From Moraxellaceae bacterium (GTDB lineage Bacteria > Pseudomonadota > Gammaproteobacteria > Pseudomonadales > Moraxellaceae): 8,369 nt of DNA. The notes under the pieces are model-generated. The model was not told where the DNA came from and did not search any database. It saw nothing but the letters and a program-made list of their open reading frames with translations. The DNA is taken from the NCBI GenBank assembly GCA_021156385.1, contig JAJNDL010000033.1, positions 1 through 8,369 of the forward strand. The letters are read 5' to 3'. Within the stretch, counting starts at the first letter, position 1. Each line of letters opens with the position of its first letter. Of this stretch, positions 1 through 7,218 are shown in pieces. Made by a program: the position numbers and the translations under genes.

Positions 1-516
1 ATTGAGGGCAACGCGGTTGCGCGGCTTGGGGATGGCCTCGACCTCGACCTTTGCGCCGTAGCGCCCCTGTGCGATGTACTGGCGCTCGAGCTCGCCTTTC
101 ACATGGTCCAGCGTGGCCCGCTGGAAGACTTCGCCTTCGGCAAGTCCGGCGGACTTCAAGCCCTTGAGCAGGTTCTCCTTGTCCATCGACTTGTTGCCGG
201 AGATATCGATGGCAACGATGGTCGGGCGCTCGGTGAGCTGCAGCACCAGGGTGTCGCCATCGCGCCCGATCTTGATGTCCTCGAAGTTGCCGGTCTTGAA
301 CAGCGTGCGTACTGCATCGGCAATGCGCACGCTGTCCACGGCGTCACCCGCACTGATGGGGAGACTCCCGTAAACACTGGCGGCAGAGAGCCTGGCCAGT
401 CCTTCGAGACGGATATCCCGGACAACGAAACTGCTGTCATCGGCAAGAGCTACGGACGCAACAAGAAAAGCCGCAACACCACACACCAGGCGCGGCAGGC
501 GCCGGAAAGAACTCAT
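1..516 (-). CDS. bamA: BamA, outer-membrane protein assembly factor (N-terminal part)
   Basis: This is the first 172 codons of the Omp85-family protein that folds and inserts beta-barrel proteins into the outer membrane as the core of the BAM complex. The gene runs off the left edge, so the barrel is not seen. Residues 1-25 look like a Sec signal peptide: basic MSSFRRLPRL, a hydrophobic core, then an ALA/DD cleavage site after residue 25. Residues about 28-97 match POTRA1 (start FVVRDIRLEGLARL, later FKTGNFEDIKI). From about residue 98 POTRA2 begins (IVAIDISGNKSMDKENLLKGL, ending near IAQGRYGAKVEVE). The start follows rseP by 19 nt. GGAG lies 11 nt before ATG; an in-frame TTG directly before the ATG would give a more usual 8-nt spacing, so the true start could be one codon earlier. 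Its place after rseP is the usual gammaproteobacterial arrangement. I see no sigma-E-type promoter near the end of rseP. Confidence 0.95.
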   Translation of the reverse strand, partial: MSSFRRLPRLVCGVAAFLVASVALADDSSFVVRDIRLEGLARLSAASVYGSLPISAGDAVDSVRIADAVRTLFKTGNFEDIKIGRDGDTLVLQLTERPTIVAIDISGNKSMDKENLLKGLKSAGLAEGEVFQRATLDHVKGELERQYIAQGRYGAKVEVEAIPKPRNRVALN

Positions 517-535
517 CAAAAGGGATACTCCGCGC

Positions 536-1891
536 TCACAGGCGGCTCAGATCATTAAATATCGCCAGGAGCATGAGACTCATCAGCATCACGATGCCGA
601 TACGCAGGCCCACCATCTGCATGCGCTCTGACAGCGGACGCCCCATCACTCCCTCAATGGCGTGGTAGACGAGATGACCGCCGTCCAGCACGGGAATCGG
701 CAGCAGGTTGAGCACACCCAGACTCACGCTCAGCAGCGCCATGAAACCCAGCAATGCTTCCCAGCCCATGGCGGCTGTCTGGCCGGCAACTTTAGCAATC
801 GTGATAGGGCCACTCAAGTTGTTAACACTGATCAGGCCTTGCAGCATCTTGGCCATGGACTCCAGGGTCACCACGATGAGCGTCCCGGTTTTCCGGACTG
901 CCAGGCCCAGGGCCTCGACCGGACCATGATCGATGCGCTGGATGTATTCGGCAGGAAACTCGGGCAGCTCCTTGGGCGCGATTCCCAGCTTGCCGCGGAC
1001 GATGCCCTGGTCGTCCTTCTCCCCTATGGGCGTCAGGCGCAGGACAAGTGTCTCCTTGCCACGCTGCACCTGCATCTCGAGCGCCTGCTCCGGCTGCGTA
1101 CGCACCACCTCGACCATGTCCTGCCAGCTGTACATGGGCTGACCGTCCACCGACAGCACACGGTCGCCGGCCTTCAGGCCCTGGCGCTCGCCGGCCGACC
1201 CCTTCAGCACTTCACCGATGACGGGCTCGATCGGCGGCTCATAAGGTTTGAACCCCACTTCGCGGAAAGGATTCACATCCTGGCCCGACAGGAACTCGCG
1301 CAACGCCAGGACGACCTCGCGGGGTTCGCCGCCGTCCTTCGGGCGCAGGCTGATGTTCAGCTCGCCAGACTCACCCATCCGGTCGATCAGCGCAAAATTG
1401 ATGGACTCCCAGTCGCCAACGGCCTTGCCGTCGATGGCGATGATCTCGTCCCCCTCCTCGATTCCGGCGACCGCCGCAGGTGTTTGCGGGAACACCCGGC
1501 CGATGATCGGCTTGGACGTCTCCATGCCCTGCAGGAAGATGATCCAGTAGAGGAATACGGCGAAGGCGAGATTGATGAGCGGGCCTGCCGCCACGATGGC
1601 CATGCGCGCCCAGACAGGTTGACGGTTGAAGGCTCGCGGCAGGTCTTCGGGCGGCACTTCGCCTTCCCGCTCGTCCGCCATGCGCACGTAGCCCCCGAGC
1701 GGAATGGCCGCGATCTGGTATTGCGTGCCCCGCTTGTCTTTCCACTTCAGGAAGGCGGGACCGAAGCCGATGGAGAAGGTGATGACCTTTACCCCTAGTC
1801 GGCGCGCCACCCAGAAATGGCCAAACTCATGAATGGCAATCAACGGCCCCAAGACAATGATGGCCGCCAGCACCATGTAGAAAACACTCAT
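536..1891 (-). CDS. rseP: RseP, inner-membrane site-2 zinc metalloprotease
   Basis: The 451-residue protein matches E. coli RseP (about 450). RseP is the intramembrane protease that makes the second cut in anti-sigma factor RseA after DegS, releasing sigma-E during envelope stress; it also clears signal-peptide remnants. The zinc site is visible as HEFGH at residues 21-25 (H21, E22, H25) in the first membrane segment, with the third ligand D403 in NLLPIPVLDGGH (395-406) near the C-terminus. GFGP follows at 42-45. Two PDZ domains lie in the periplasmic middle, about 125-210 (GIEEGDEIIAIDG) and 222-305 (GLKAGDRVLSVDG). The NLSGPI motif is at 358-363, and the last hydrophobic segment is about 428-445. 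The ATG overlaps the dxr stop by one base (TGATG). AAGGG lies 6 nt upstream inside dxr, so translational coupling to dxr is likely. RseA and DegS are not in this window. Confidence 0.97.
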   Translation of the reverse strand: MSVFYMVLAAIIVLGPLIAIHEFGHFWVARRLGVKVITFSIGFGPAFLKWKDKRGTQYQIAAIPLGGYVRMADEREGEVPPEDLPRAFNRQPVWARMAIVAAGPLINLAFAVFLYWIIFLQGMETSKPIIGRVFPQTPAAVAGIEEGDEIIAIDGKAVGDWESINFALIDRMGESGELNISLRPKDGGEPREVVLALREFLSGQDVNPFREVGFKPYEPPIEPVIGEVLKGSAGERQGLKAGDRVLSVDGQPMYSWQDMVEVVRTQPEQALEMQVQRGKETLVLRLTPIGEKDDQGIVRGKLGIAPKELPEFPAEYIQRIDHGPVEALGLAVRKTGTLIVVTLESMAKMLQGLISVNNLSGPITIAKVAGQTAAMGWEALLGFMALLSVSLGVLNLLPIPVLDGGHLVYHAIEGVMGRPLSERMQMVGLRIGIVMLMSLMLLAIFNDLSRL

Positions 1892-3084
1892 CAGGCACCC
1901 TTAGCGCAGATTGCCAGCAGCCGGGTGGCGTGCTCGCGTGCGGTACGATCCGCCTCGAGAATTGTGGTTAGGCCATCTGCGACCATCATTGGCAATTCTG
2001 TAAGTGTCCGCTCGATTACGCGCGGAATGTCGGTAAAACGCAGCTGCCTGTCGAGAAAGGCGGCTACGGCAATCTCGTTGGCAGCGTTCAGCACCGCCGG
2101 TGCAGTCCCACCTGTCCTGATGGCCTCCCGGGCGAGGCGCAGGCAGGGAAACCGTTGCTCATCCGGCACCTCGAAATGCAGGGAGCCCACTGCGAACAGA
2201 TCCAGTGCGGGCACCCCGGCCACGATTCTTTCAGGCCAGGCCAGCCCCAGGGCAATCGGGGTCCGCATATCGGGGTTTCCAAGCTGGGCCAGGGTCGAGC
2301 CATCCACGTATTGCACCAGCGAATGCACCACGCTTTCGGGGTGCACCACCACCTGGACAGATTCCGGTGCAAGCCGGAACAGCCAGCAGGCCTCGATCAG
2401 CTCCAGGCCCTTGTTCATCAGCGTCGCTGAATCCACGGATATCTTGCGGCCCATGGCCCATTTCGGATGCCTGATCGCCTGCTCCGGCGTGACATCGTGC
2501 ATGGCCTCGAGCGACCAGTCGCGGAAAGGCCCGCCGGATGCCGTAAGCAACACCCGCTCCACTCCCGCGGCCGTTTCACCGCAACGGCTGCCTGCCGGCA
2601 GGCACTGGAAAATGGCGTTGTGCTCGGAATCGATCGGCAGCAACGTGGCACTGCTGGCGGCCACGGCCTCCATGAAGAGTGCGCCGGACATCACCAGCGC
2701 TTCCTTGTTGGCGAGCAGCACACGCTTGCCCGCCTGAACCGCTGCCAGCGTCGGCAGCAGTCCCGCCGCGCCGACGATAGCAGCCATCACGACGTCGGCC
2801 TCGGGAGCGGACGCGACCTTCACCAGGCCTTCAGTGCCGAAAAGCACTTCGGTACCGACTCCGGATGATTGCAGGCTTTTACGCAGGAGTTCCGCATCGA
2901 CTTCACAGGCCGTCACCGCGAAGCGCGGCCTGAACCGCAGGCACTGCTCCGCAAGGGAGTCGACACGCTGATGGGTCGTCAACGCGAAAATCCGGAAGCG
3001 GTCCGGATGGCGGGCCACCACGTCCAGCGTACTCTGGCCGATGGAGCCGGTTGCCCCGAGTATCGTGACGAGCTGTTGAGCCAT
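1891..3084 (-). CDS. dxr: 1-deoxy-D-xylulose 5-phosphate reductoisomerase
   Basis: Dxr (IspC) converts 1-deoxy-D-xylulose 5-phosphate to 2-C-methyl-D-erythritol 4-phosphate with NADPH and a divalent metal. It is the committed step of the MEP isoprenoid pathway and the target of fosmidomycin. The 397-residue length equals the family norm (E. coli 398). The NADPH-binding loop is GATGSIG at 10-16, and ANKE is at 125-128. The metal ligands are D152 and E154 in [11 protein letters not shown] and E228 in [10 protein letters not shown]. The flexible substrate loop HPKWAMG is at 206-212 (H206, W209, M211). GGPFR at 184-188 and [10 protein letters not shown] around 248-257 are also conserved. The ATG lies 3 nt after the cdsA stop with only a weak G-rich stretch upstream, so it probably depends on coupling to cdsA. 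It sits after cdsA, not after frr as in E. coli; the product feeds UppS, encoded two genes upstream. Confidence 0.97.
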   Translation of the reverse strand: MAQQLVTILGATGSIGQSTLDVVARHPDRFRIFALTTHQRVDSLAEQCLRFRPRFAVTACEVDAELLRKSLQSSGVGTEVLFGTEGLVKVASAPEADVVMAAIVGAAGLLPTLAAVQAGKRVLLANKEALVMSGALFMEAVAASSATLLPIDSEHNAIFQCLPAGSRCGETAAGVERVLLTASGGPFRDWSLEAMHDVTPEQAIRHPKWAMGRKISVDSATLMNKGLELIEACWLFRLAPESVQVVVHPESVVHSLVQYVDGSTLAQLGNPDMRTPIALGLAWPERIVAGVPALDLFAVGSLHFEVPDEQRFPCLRLAREAIRTGGTAPAVLNAANEIAVAAFLDRQLRFTDIPRVIERTLTELPMMVADGLTTILEADRTAREHATRLLAICAKGA

Positions 3085-3087
3085 GGC

Positions 3088-3912
3088 TCAGAATCCGCCC
3101 GCCAGCAGCCAGCCCAGCGCAAACAGGGGGGCTGCAGCCGTGAGGCTGTCGATACGGTCCAGGGCGCCGCCATGACCGGGGAAAATGGTGCCGGAATCCT
3201 TGATGCCCGCCTTGCGCTTGACCATGGACTCGAACAGGTCGCCCAGCACGGACGCCAGCACCGTCAGCAGCGACAGGCCCACGAATGCCATGAAGCGTTG
3301 GCCAGCGAGGTCGCGCCACATGGCCACGGCCAATGCCAGCGCAAACGTGAGCAGAACCCCGCCAATGAATCCCTCGAAAGACTTGCCCGGGCTCACGGCA
3401 GGCGCGAGCTTCACCTTGCCGAATGCCCGGCCCGCAAAATAGGCACCGGTATCCGCCCCCCAGACCAGGAGGAAAAGATAGAGGAGCCACCAGGGGGACT
3501 GATTCTGCAGGGTGGTGAGCCCGAGCCAGGCCGGCACCAGCAGCACGAAGCCGATGGCCCCCAGCATGGGAACATTCGCCCAGGATGCGGTTCCTTCCGG
3601 GTAGGCACGCACCAGGCGATGGGCCGCCAGCCAGAACGCCACGGCAACGCCATAGACAACCAGATGCACCTCCCGTTGCGGAGGCAACAGGACCAGGGCG
3701 ACGAGCAGCGCCAGGACGGCTGCGGCATAGGCCAGTCGCAGCGGGCTCGACTTCCAGCCCATCATGGCTGTCCACTCCCAGGCACCGACCACCACGACGA
3801 ACGCTGCAAAGGCACGGAAGGCCCAGGCGTCGGGCGCCAGGAAGATGCACCAGATCACGACAGGAATCAGCACCAGCGCCGTAACGACACGCTGCCTGAG
3901 CTCGGGTTTCAA
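3088..3912 (-). CDS. cdsA: Phosphatidate cytidylyltransferase (CDP-diglyceride synthase)
   Basis: CdsA is an inner-membrane enzyme that makes CDP-diacylglycerol from phosphatidate and CTP, the branch point for all the phospholipids of the cell. The 274-residue protein is mostly hydrophobic, with about eight membrane segments. The family signature is intact at residues 229-255: SMVKRK, then IKDSG, then FPGHGGALDRID. WGADTGAYFAGRAFGK (151-166) and SPGKSFEG (174-181) are also typical. The start codon is TTG, not ATG. AGGGAGG ends 6 nt before it, the N-terminus KPELRQRVVTALVLIPVVI lines up with the family, and the first internal in-frame ATG, at codon 50, would remove the first membrane segment. 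The gene is preceded by an 81-nt gap from uppS and followed by dxr after 3 nt. Confidence 0.96.
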   Translation of the reverse strand: MKPELRQRVVTALVLIPVVIWCIFLAPDAWAFRAFAAFVVVVGAWEWTAMMGWKSSPLRLAYAAAVLALLVALVLLPPQREVHLVVYGVAVAFWLAAHRLVRAYPEGTASWANVPMLGAIGFVLLVPAWLGLTTLQNQSPWWLLYLFLLVWGADTGAYFAGRAFGKVKLAPAVSPGKSFEGFIGGVLLTFALALAVAMWRDLAGQRFMAFVGLSLLTVLASVLGDLFESMVKRKAGIKDSGTIFPGHGGALDRIDSLTAAAPLFALGWLLAGGF

Positions 3913-3993
3913 GAGTGGCCTCCCTGCATGGCAGACTGCCAGTGTGAAAAAAAATGGGGCGTAACGATCATCCAGCCTCGGCGCCGCACGTAT
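3913..3993 (-). other. uppS-cdsA gap with T8 tract and palindrome
   Basis: This 81-nt stretch is the only loose joint in the pyrH-bamA operon. On the minus strand it reads uppS stop, a run of eight T (3954-3947), the palindrome TGGCAGTCTGCCA (3941-3929), then AGGGAGG and the cdsA TTG start. Because the T run comes before the hairpin, it is not a minus-strand terminator. No good promoter pair is seen. Confidence 0.55.
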
Positions 3994-4773
3994 TCAGGCG
4001 TCTCCAGCCGTCGCCTCGACTTGCTCGGAAGTACGGCCGAAGCGCCGCTGCCGCCCGGAATAGTCGGCAAGCGCGCGGTCAAGCTCGGCGGCATCGAAGT
4101 CCGGCCAGAGAGCATCGGTGAAATAGAACTCTGCGTAGGCCGTCTGCCACAGCAGGAAATTGGAGATGCGCATCTCGCCACCCGTGCGGATCAGGAGATC
4201 CACGGGCGGAAGGTCCGCCATCTGCACGAAATGCCCCATGCGCTCCGGTGTGATTTCGGCAGGCGTGAGGCGCGCCTCGGCCACTTCAATGGCCAGCCGC
4301 TGCGCCGCATGCGCCATGTCCCACTGCCCCCCGTAGTTCACGGCGATGACCAGCGTCATGCGTACGTTGTCGCGCGTCAGATGCACGGCCTCCTGCATGC
4401 CCGACTGGAGCTCGGGAGAGAAACGCGAGAGGTCGCCGATGAAGCGCAGCCGGATGCCGTTCTGATGCAGCTCTCCCACCTTCTTGGTGAGTGCCTCTAG
4501 AAACAGGCTCATCAGGGCTGCCACCTCGGATTCGGGCCGACGCCAGTTCTCGCTGGAAAAGGCAAAAACCGTCAGGACCTCGATGCCGCTACGGGCTGCA
4601 TGCTCGACGATGCGCCGCACCGCAGACTCGCCCGCCTTGTGGCCCTCCGGACCCGGCAGGCCGCGGCGCTTGGCCCAGCGGTTGTTGCCGTCCATGATGA
4701 TGGCGACATGACGCGGCAGCGTGCCGGATACGGATTCGAGATCCGGTGCGCTGCTCGGGACGGAGGCAGTCAT
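3994..4773 (-). CDS. uppS: Undecaprenyl diphosphate synthase (cis-prenyltransferase)
   Basis: UppS (IspU) condenses eight isopentenyl diphosphates onto farnesyl diphosphate to make C55 undecaprenyl diphosphate, the lipid carrier for peptidoglycan and O-antigen units. The 259-residue protein has the catalytic HVAIIMDGNNRWAKRRG block at 22-38 (metal-binding D28) and H45. It also has FSSENW at 72-77, and RTGGEMRISNFLLWQ at 196-210 (R196, R202) followed by AYAEFYF with E215. These match E. coli D26, H43, R194, R200 and E213 with an offset of two. The first about 18 residues are not conserved, so a later start cannot be excluded, but the ATG lies only 4 nt after the frr stop. AGGT about 9 nt upstream is a modest ribosome site. 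Confidence 0.97.
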   Translation of the reverse strand: MTASVPSSAPDLESVSGTLPRHVAIIMDGNNRWAKRRGLPGPEGHKAGESAVRRIVEHAARSGIEVLTVFAFSSENWRRPESEVAALMSLFLEALTKKVGELHQNGIRLRFIGDLSRFSPELQSGMQEAVHLTRDNVRMTLVIAVNYGGQWDMAHAAQRLAIEVAEARLTPAEITPERMGHFVQMADLPPVDLLIRTGGEMRISNFLLWQTAYAEFYFTDALWPDFDAAELDRALADYSGRQRRFGRTSEQVEATAGDA

Positions 4774-4777
4774 TGCA

Positions 4778-5332
4778 TCAGACCTGCATCAGTTCCTGTT
4801 CCTTGGCGGCCAGCATCTTGTCCACCTCGGCGATGTATTTGTCGGTCAGCTTCTGCACGTCCTCGCTGCCCTTGCGCTCCTCGTCCTCGGAAATCTCCTT
4901 TTCCTTCAGGAGGTCCTTGAGGTCGGCCATGATGTCGCGGCGGATATTGCGGATTGCCACGCGTGCATTTTCGGCTTCGGAGCGCGCCATCTTCTGCATG
5001 TCGCGGCGGGTCTCTTCCGTCAGTGCCGGCAGCGGCACGCGGATCACGTCGGCCGTGATCGGATTCAGGCCGAGGTCGGACATGCGGATGGCCTTGTCGA
5101 TCGCCGCCAGCATGGTGCGCTCGTAGGGCTGCACGATGAGCGTACGGGCGTCTTCCACGCCGACGTTGGCCACCTGCATGAGCGGAGTATCGGATCCGTA
5201 GTAGGGCACCATGACGTCCTTGAGCATCGCCGGATGGGCGCGGCCGGTACGGACCTTCGCGAATGCCCCTTCGAGCGATTCGACGCTCTTCTTCATGCGG
5301 ACTTCGCCGTCTTTCTTGAGATCGTTGATCAT
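4778..5332 (-). CDS. frr: Ribosome recycling factor
   Basis: RRF works with EF-G to split the post-termination 70S complex and free the ribosome from mRNA. The 184-residue length is one short of E. coli RRF (185); the difference lies in the loop [14 protein letters not shown] (89-102). The N-terminus [13 protein letters not shown] and [11 protein letters not shown] belong to the three-helix bundle. The [14 protein letters not shown] (45-58) region forms the beta domain. R131 in [11 protein letters not shown] corresponds to the functionally important E. coli R132, and the ending [23 protein letters not shown] (145-167) is typical. AAGGAG lies 6 nt before the ATG, a strong ribosome site. The gene lies 24 nt after pyrH and 4 nt before uppS, so the three are cotranscribed. 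Confidence 0.98.
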   Translation of the reverse strand: MINDLKKDGEVRMKKSVESLEGAFAKVRTGRAHPAMLKDVMVPYYGSDTPLMQVANVGVEDARTLIVQPYERTMLAAIDKAIRMSDLGLNPITADVIRVPLPALTEETRRDMQKMARSEAENARVAIRNIRRDIMADLKDLLKEKEISEDEERKGSEDVQKLTDKYIAEVDKMLAAKEQELMQV

Positions 5333-5356
5333 GGTCTTCTCCTTGCGACCGGCCTG

Positions 5357-6088
5357 TCAGCGCGGCTTGGTGCCAATCAGGGTGCCTTCGCTCTCGCCCA
5401 CCATCAGGTTGAGGAGCGCGCCGGCCTTGTTCATGTTGAATACGGTGAGCGGCATGTCGTGGTCGCGACAGAGGCAGATGGCGGTGAGATCCATCACGCC
5501 GAGCTTGCGGTCCAGCACCTCGTCGAAGGTGAGATAGTCGAACTTCACTGCATCCGGGTTCTTCACCGGATCGGCACTATAGACGCCATCCACCTTGGTG
5601 GCCTTGATGACGAGGTCGGCATTGATCTCGATGCCGCGCAGGCACGCCGCCGTATCAGTGGTGAAGAAGGGATTGCCGGTGCCGGCCACGAAAATAAGGA
5701 CATCTCCGCCCTGCAGGTGTCGTACGGCAGCACGGCGATCATAGTGGTCGACCACACCGCTCATGGGGATGGCAGACATCAACCGGGTCTTGATGTTGTT
5801 GCGCTCGAGGGCATCGCGCATGGCAATCCCGTTCATCACCGTTGCCAGCATGCCCATGTGGTCCCCGGCAACGCGATCAAGGCCGGCCGTCTGCAGCGCT
5901 GCCCCACGGAACAGGTTGCCGCCACCGACAACAATGCCGACCTGCACACCGATGCCGACCAGCTGGCCGATTTCCAGCGCAATGCGCGACAGCACCTTGG
6001 GGTCGATGCCGAACTCGGCATCGCCGGCCAGCGCCTCGCCGGAGAGTTTGAGCAGGATGCGTTTGTGCGCGGGGTTGCGGTCAGCCAT
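5357..6088 (-). CDS. pyrH: UMP kinase
   Basis: PyrH phosphorylates UMP to UDP with ATP. It is the essential bacterial hexameric kinase of the amino-acid-kinase fold, activated by GTP and inhibited by UTP. From the chosen start the protein has 243 residues (E. coli 241). Visible motifs are KLSGEAL at 14-20, [10 protein letters not shown] at 53-62 (phosphate and UMP binding, R61), GDHMGM at 75-80 (D76), [11 protein letters not shown] at 135-145, [13 protein letters not shown] at 162-174, and the [17 protein letters not shown] region near 209-225. The start is the ATG at 6088 because GAGG lies 5 nt upstream and the protein then begins [17 protein letters not shown] as in relatives. An in-frame ATG at 6172 would add 28 unconserved residues starting in the foot of the tsf terminator. 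pyrH is probably the first gene of the second transcription unit. Confidence 0.97.
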   Translation of the reverse strand: MADRNPAHKRILLKLSGEALAGDAEFGIDPKVLSRIALEIGQLVGIGVQVGIVVGGGNLFRGAALQTAGLDRVAGDHMGMLATVMNGIAMRDALERNNIKTRLMSAIPMSGVVDHYDRRAAVRHLQGGDVLIFVAGTGNPFFTTDTAACLRGIEINADLVIKATKVDGVYSADPVKNPDAVKFDYLTFDEVLDRKLGVMDLTAICLCRDHDMPLTVFNMNKAGALLNLMVGESEGTLIGTKPR

Positions 6089-6172
6089 GGCGTCCTCGGG
6101 CAAGCTGGCGCCGGATCGGGTCCGGCCAGGAAAGTGCGGGAATCTTACAGGATGAACCTGCGCTTTTCCCAT
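6089..6172 (-). promoter_or_regulatory. pyrH upstream region with candidate promoter
   Basis: The 84 nt between the tsf terminator and pyrH should contain the promoter for the pyrH-to-bamA operon. The best -10 candidate on the minus strand is TAAGAT (6147 down to 6142), which would place the transcript start near 6135 and give a leader of about 45 nt. No convincing -35 lies 16-18 nt upstream (only G/A-rich sequence), so this call is weak. Read-through from tsf is the alternative. Confidence 0.35.
6105..6129 (-). other. Hairpin in the pyrH leader
   Basis: The minus strand can fold CTGGCCGGA, a 5-nt loop, then TCCGG and CCAG separated by a 2-nt bulge, giving nine GC-rich pairs. It ends 16 nt before the pyrH start, just upstream of the GAGG ribosome site. 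There is no T run after it, so it is not an intrinsic terminator. A role in RNA stability or in pyrH control is possible but unproven. Confidence 0.5.
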
Positions 6173-6200
6173 AAAAAAGGCCCCATTACGGGGCCTTTTT
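6173..6200 (-). terminator. Rho-independent terminator of rpsB-tsf
   Basis: On the minus strand AAAAAGGCCCC pairs perfectly with GGGGCCTTTTT (arms 6190-6200 and 6174-6184) around the loop GTAAT, and the T run is six long. It begins 18 nt after the tsf stop. The A run on the other arm makes it formally bidirectional, but no plus-strand gene ends here. It separates the rpsB-tsf transcript from pyrH. Confidence 0.93.
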
Positions 6201-6218
6201 CACAGTACAGCCAGAGGC

Positions 6219-7094
6219 TTACTTGGCAGCGGCGGCGGCGGCTTCGGCCACCTCGGCAGCGAAGTCCACTTCCTTCTTCTCGATGCCCTCACCCACTTCC
6301 AGGCGTACGAAGCGGACAACCTTGGCCCCGTTCCTGGACAACAGCTGGCCGACCTTGGTGTCCGGATCCTTCACGAAGGCTTGCTCCACCAGAGAGACCT
6401 CGGACAGGTACTTCTTCACCGCGCCTTCCACCATCTTCTCGACGATGTTGGCGGGCTTGCCGGACTCGGCAGCCTTGGCCTGGGCGATTTCACGTTCCTT
6501 GGCCACCAGGGCGGCATCCACGTCCTCCGGAGCGATGGCTTCGGGCTTGGCTGCGGCGATGTGCATGGCGACGTCCTTCGCCAGCTCGTCGTTGCCACCC
6601 TCCAAAGCCACTACGACACCGATCTTCAGGCCATGGATGTAGGAGGCCAGGCGCGCACCCTCGATCAGCTCGGCGCGGCGAACCTGGATGTTCTCGCCGA
6701 TCTTCTGCACCAGGGCGATACGGGCCTCTTCCACGGTTTGGCCGTCATAGGCCAGGCCAGCGATCTTGGCCGGGTCCGTCGCGCGCGCAGCCAGGGCGAT
6801 CCGGGCCACCTTGTTGGCGAAGGCAGAGAAGTTGGCGTCACGGGCCACGAAGTCGGTCTGGCTATTCACTTCCAGAATGATGGCGGTATTACCTTCCTGC
6901 GCCACGATGATGGCACCTTCGGCGGCGATATTGCCGGCCTTCTTGGCTGCCTTGGCCTGCCCGGACTTGCGCAGGTTGTCGATGGCGAGTTCGATGTCCC
7001 CGCTGGCTTCCGTAAGAGCCTTCTTGCACTCCATCATGCCGAGACCGGTACGGTCACGCAGTTCTTTCACGAGGCTGGCGGTGATTTCTGCCAT
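6219..7094 (-). CDS. tsf: Elongation factor Ts
   Basis: EF-Ts is the guanine-nucleotide exchange factor that reloads EF-Tu with GTP during translation. From the chosen start it has 291 residues (E. coli 283). The N-terminal UBA-like domain is clear: [24 protein letters not shown] (4-27). The core motif [10 protein letters not shown] at 80-89 contains D81 and F82, which intrude at the EF-Tu Mg/GDP site. [11 protein letters not shown] lies in the second half of the core, and [27 protein letters not shown] marks the C-terminal module, followed by an Ala-rich tail. The start is ATG at 7094, with GAGG 8 nt upstream and the conserved [10 protein letters not shown]. The same frame stays open back into rpsB to 7412, but that stretch is an out-of-frame rpsB shadow. 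Expression should follow rpsB. Confidence 0.97.
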   Translation of the reverse strand: MAEITASLVKELRDRTGLGMMECKKALTEASGDIELAIDNLRKSGQAKAAKKAGNIAAEGAIIVAQEGNTAIILEVNSQTDFVARDANFSAFANKVARIALAARATDPAKIAGLAYDGQTVEEARIALVQKIGENIQVRRAELIEGARLASYIHGLKIGVVVALEGGNDELAKDVAMHIAAAKPEAIAPEDVDAALVAKEREIAQAKAAESGKPANIVEKMVEGAVKKYLSEVSLVEQAFVKDPDTKVGQLLSRNGAKVVRFVRLEVGEGIEKKEVDFAAEVAEAAAAAAK

Positions 7095-7113
7095 GGTTAC
7101 ATCCTCACTTGGG

Positions 7114-7135
7114 GCCGGGGCGTCATGCCCGCGGC
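7114..7135 (-). other. Hairpin before the tsf start
   Basis: Two GC-rich blocks can pair on either strand (GCCG with CGGC and GGGC with GCCC, one bulged base, 5-nt loop). It ends 19 nt before the tsf ATG, leaving the GAGG ribosome site free. It is the third fold in the rpsB-tsf gap and could set tsf translation, but this is inference. Confidence 0.4.
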
Positions 7136-7147
7136 AGATGAATTGAT

Positions 7148-7160
7148 GCGGTTCAACCGC
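7148..7160. repeat. Palindrome GCGGTTCAACCGC in the rpsB-tsf gap
   Basis: Perfect inverted repeat with 6-bp arms around one central base. It lies between the long hairpin after rpsB and the hairpin before tsf. It could be a short RNA stem (with a 3-nt loop, five pairs) or a DNA site; nothing further supports either. Confidence 0.4.
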
Positions 7161-7168
7161 TGCAGGAG

Positions 7169-7197
7169 CGATAAAGGGGGCCATGCCCCCTTTATCG
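7169..7197 (-). other. Long perfect hairpin after rpsB (attenuator or processing site candidate)
   Basis: Arms 7169-7181 and 7185-7197 are perfectly complementary (13 bp: CGATAAAGGGGGC and its complement) with a 3-nt loop, starting 21 nt after the rpsB stop. No T run follows on either strand, so it does not look like a full Rho-independent terminator. rpsB normally needs many more copies than an independent tsf would, so a partial terminator or an RNase site that protects the rpsB 3' end is plausible. Confidence 0.65.
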
Positions 7198-7218
7198 ATG
7201 AGAGACGCCTTTCCGCAA

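Noticed and set aside
536..660. Sigma-E promoter for bamA in the end of rseP
   Set aside because: A TCTGA occurs near 550 on the minus strand, but no GAACTT-like -35 lies about 16 nt upstream.
662..1798. 378-codon open frame on the plus strand opposite rseP
   Set aside because: It lies wholly inside rseP, whose catalytic motifs are intact; the plus-strand product is a shadow.
3929..3954. Palindrome plus T8 read as an intrinsic terminator after uppS
   Set aside because: On the minus strand the T run precedes the hairpin, and on the plus strand the hairpin is followed by A, so neither orientation gives a stem followed by T.
2869..4500. 543-codon open frame on the plus strand opposite dxr, cdsA and uppS
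   Set aside because: Same reasoning: an antisense shadow of GC-rich codons, low-complexity composition rich in Q, R, H and G, no family resemblance.
6089..6172. N-terminal extension of PyrH to an ATG at 6172
   Set aside because: The extra 28 residues are unlike PyrH, and the ATG sits in the foot of the tsf terminator; 6088 has a proper ribosome site.
4721..6880. 719-codon open frame on the plus strand opposite frr, pyrH and tsf
   Set aside because: It spans three well-recognised minus-strand genes and two intergenic gaps, has no recognisable domain, is rich in H, R, G and D as GC-rich antisense frames are, and has no ribosome site of note.
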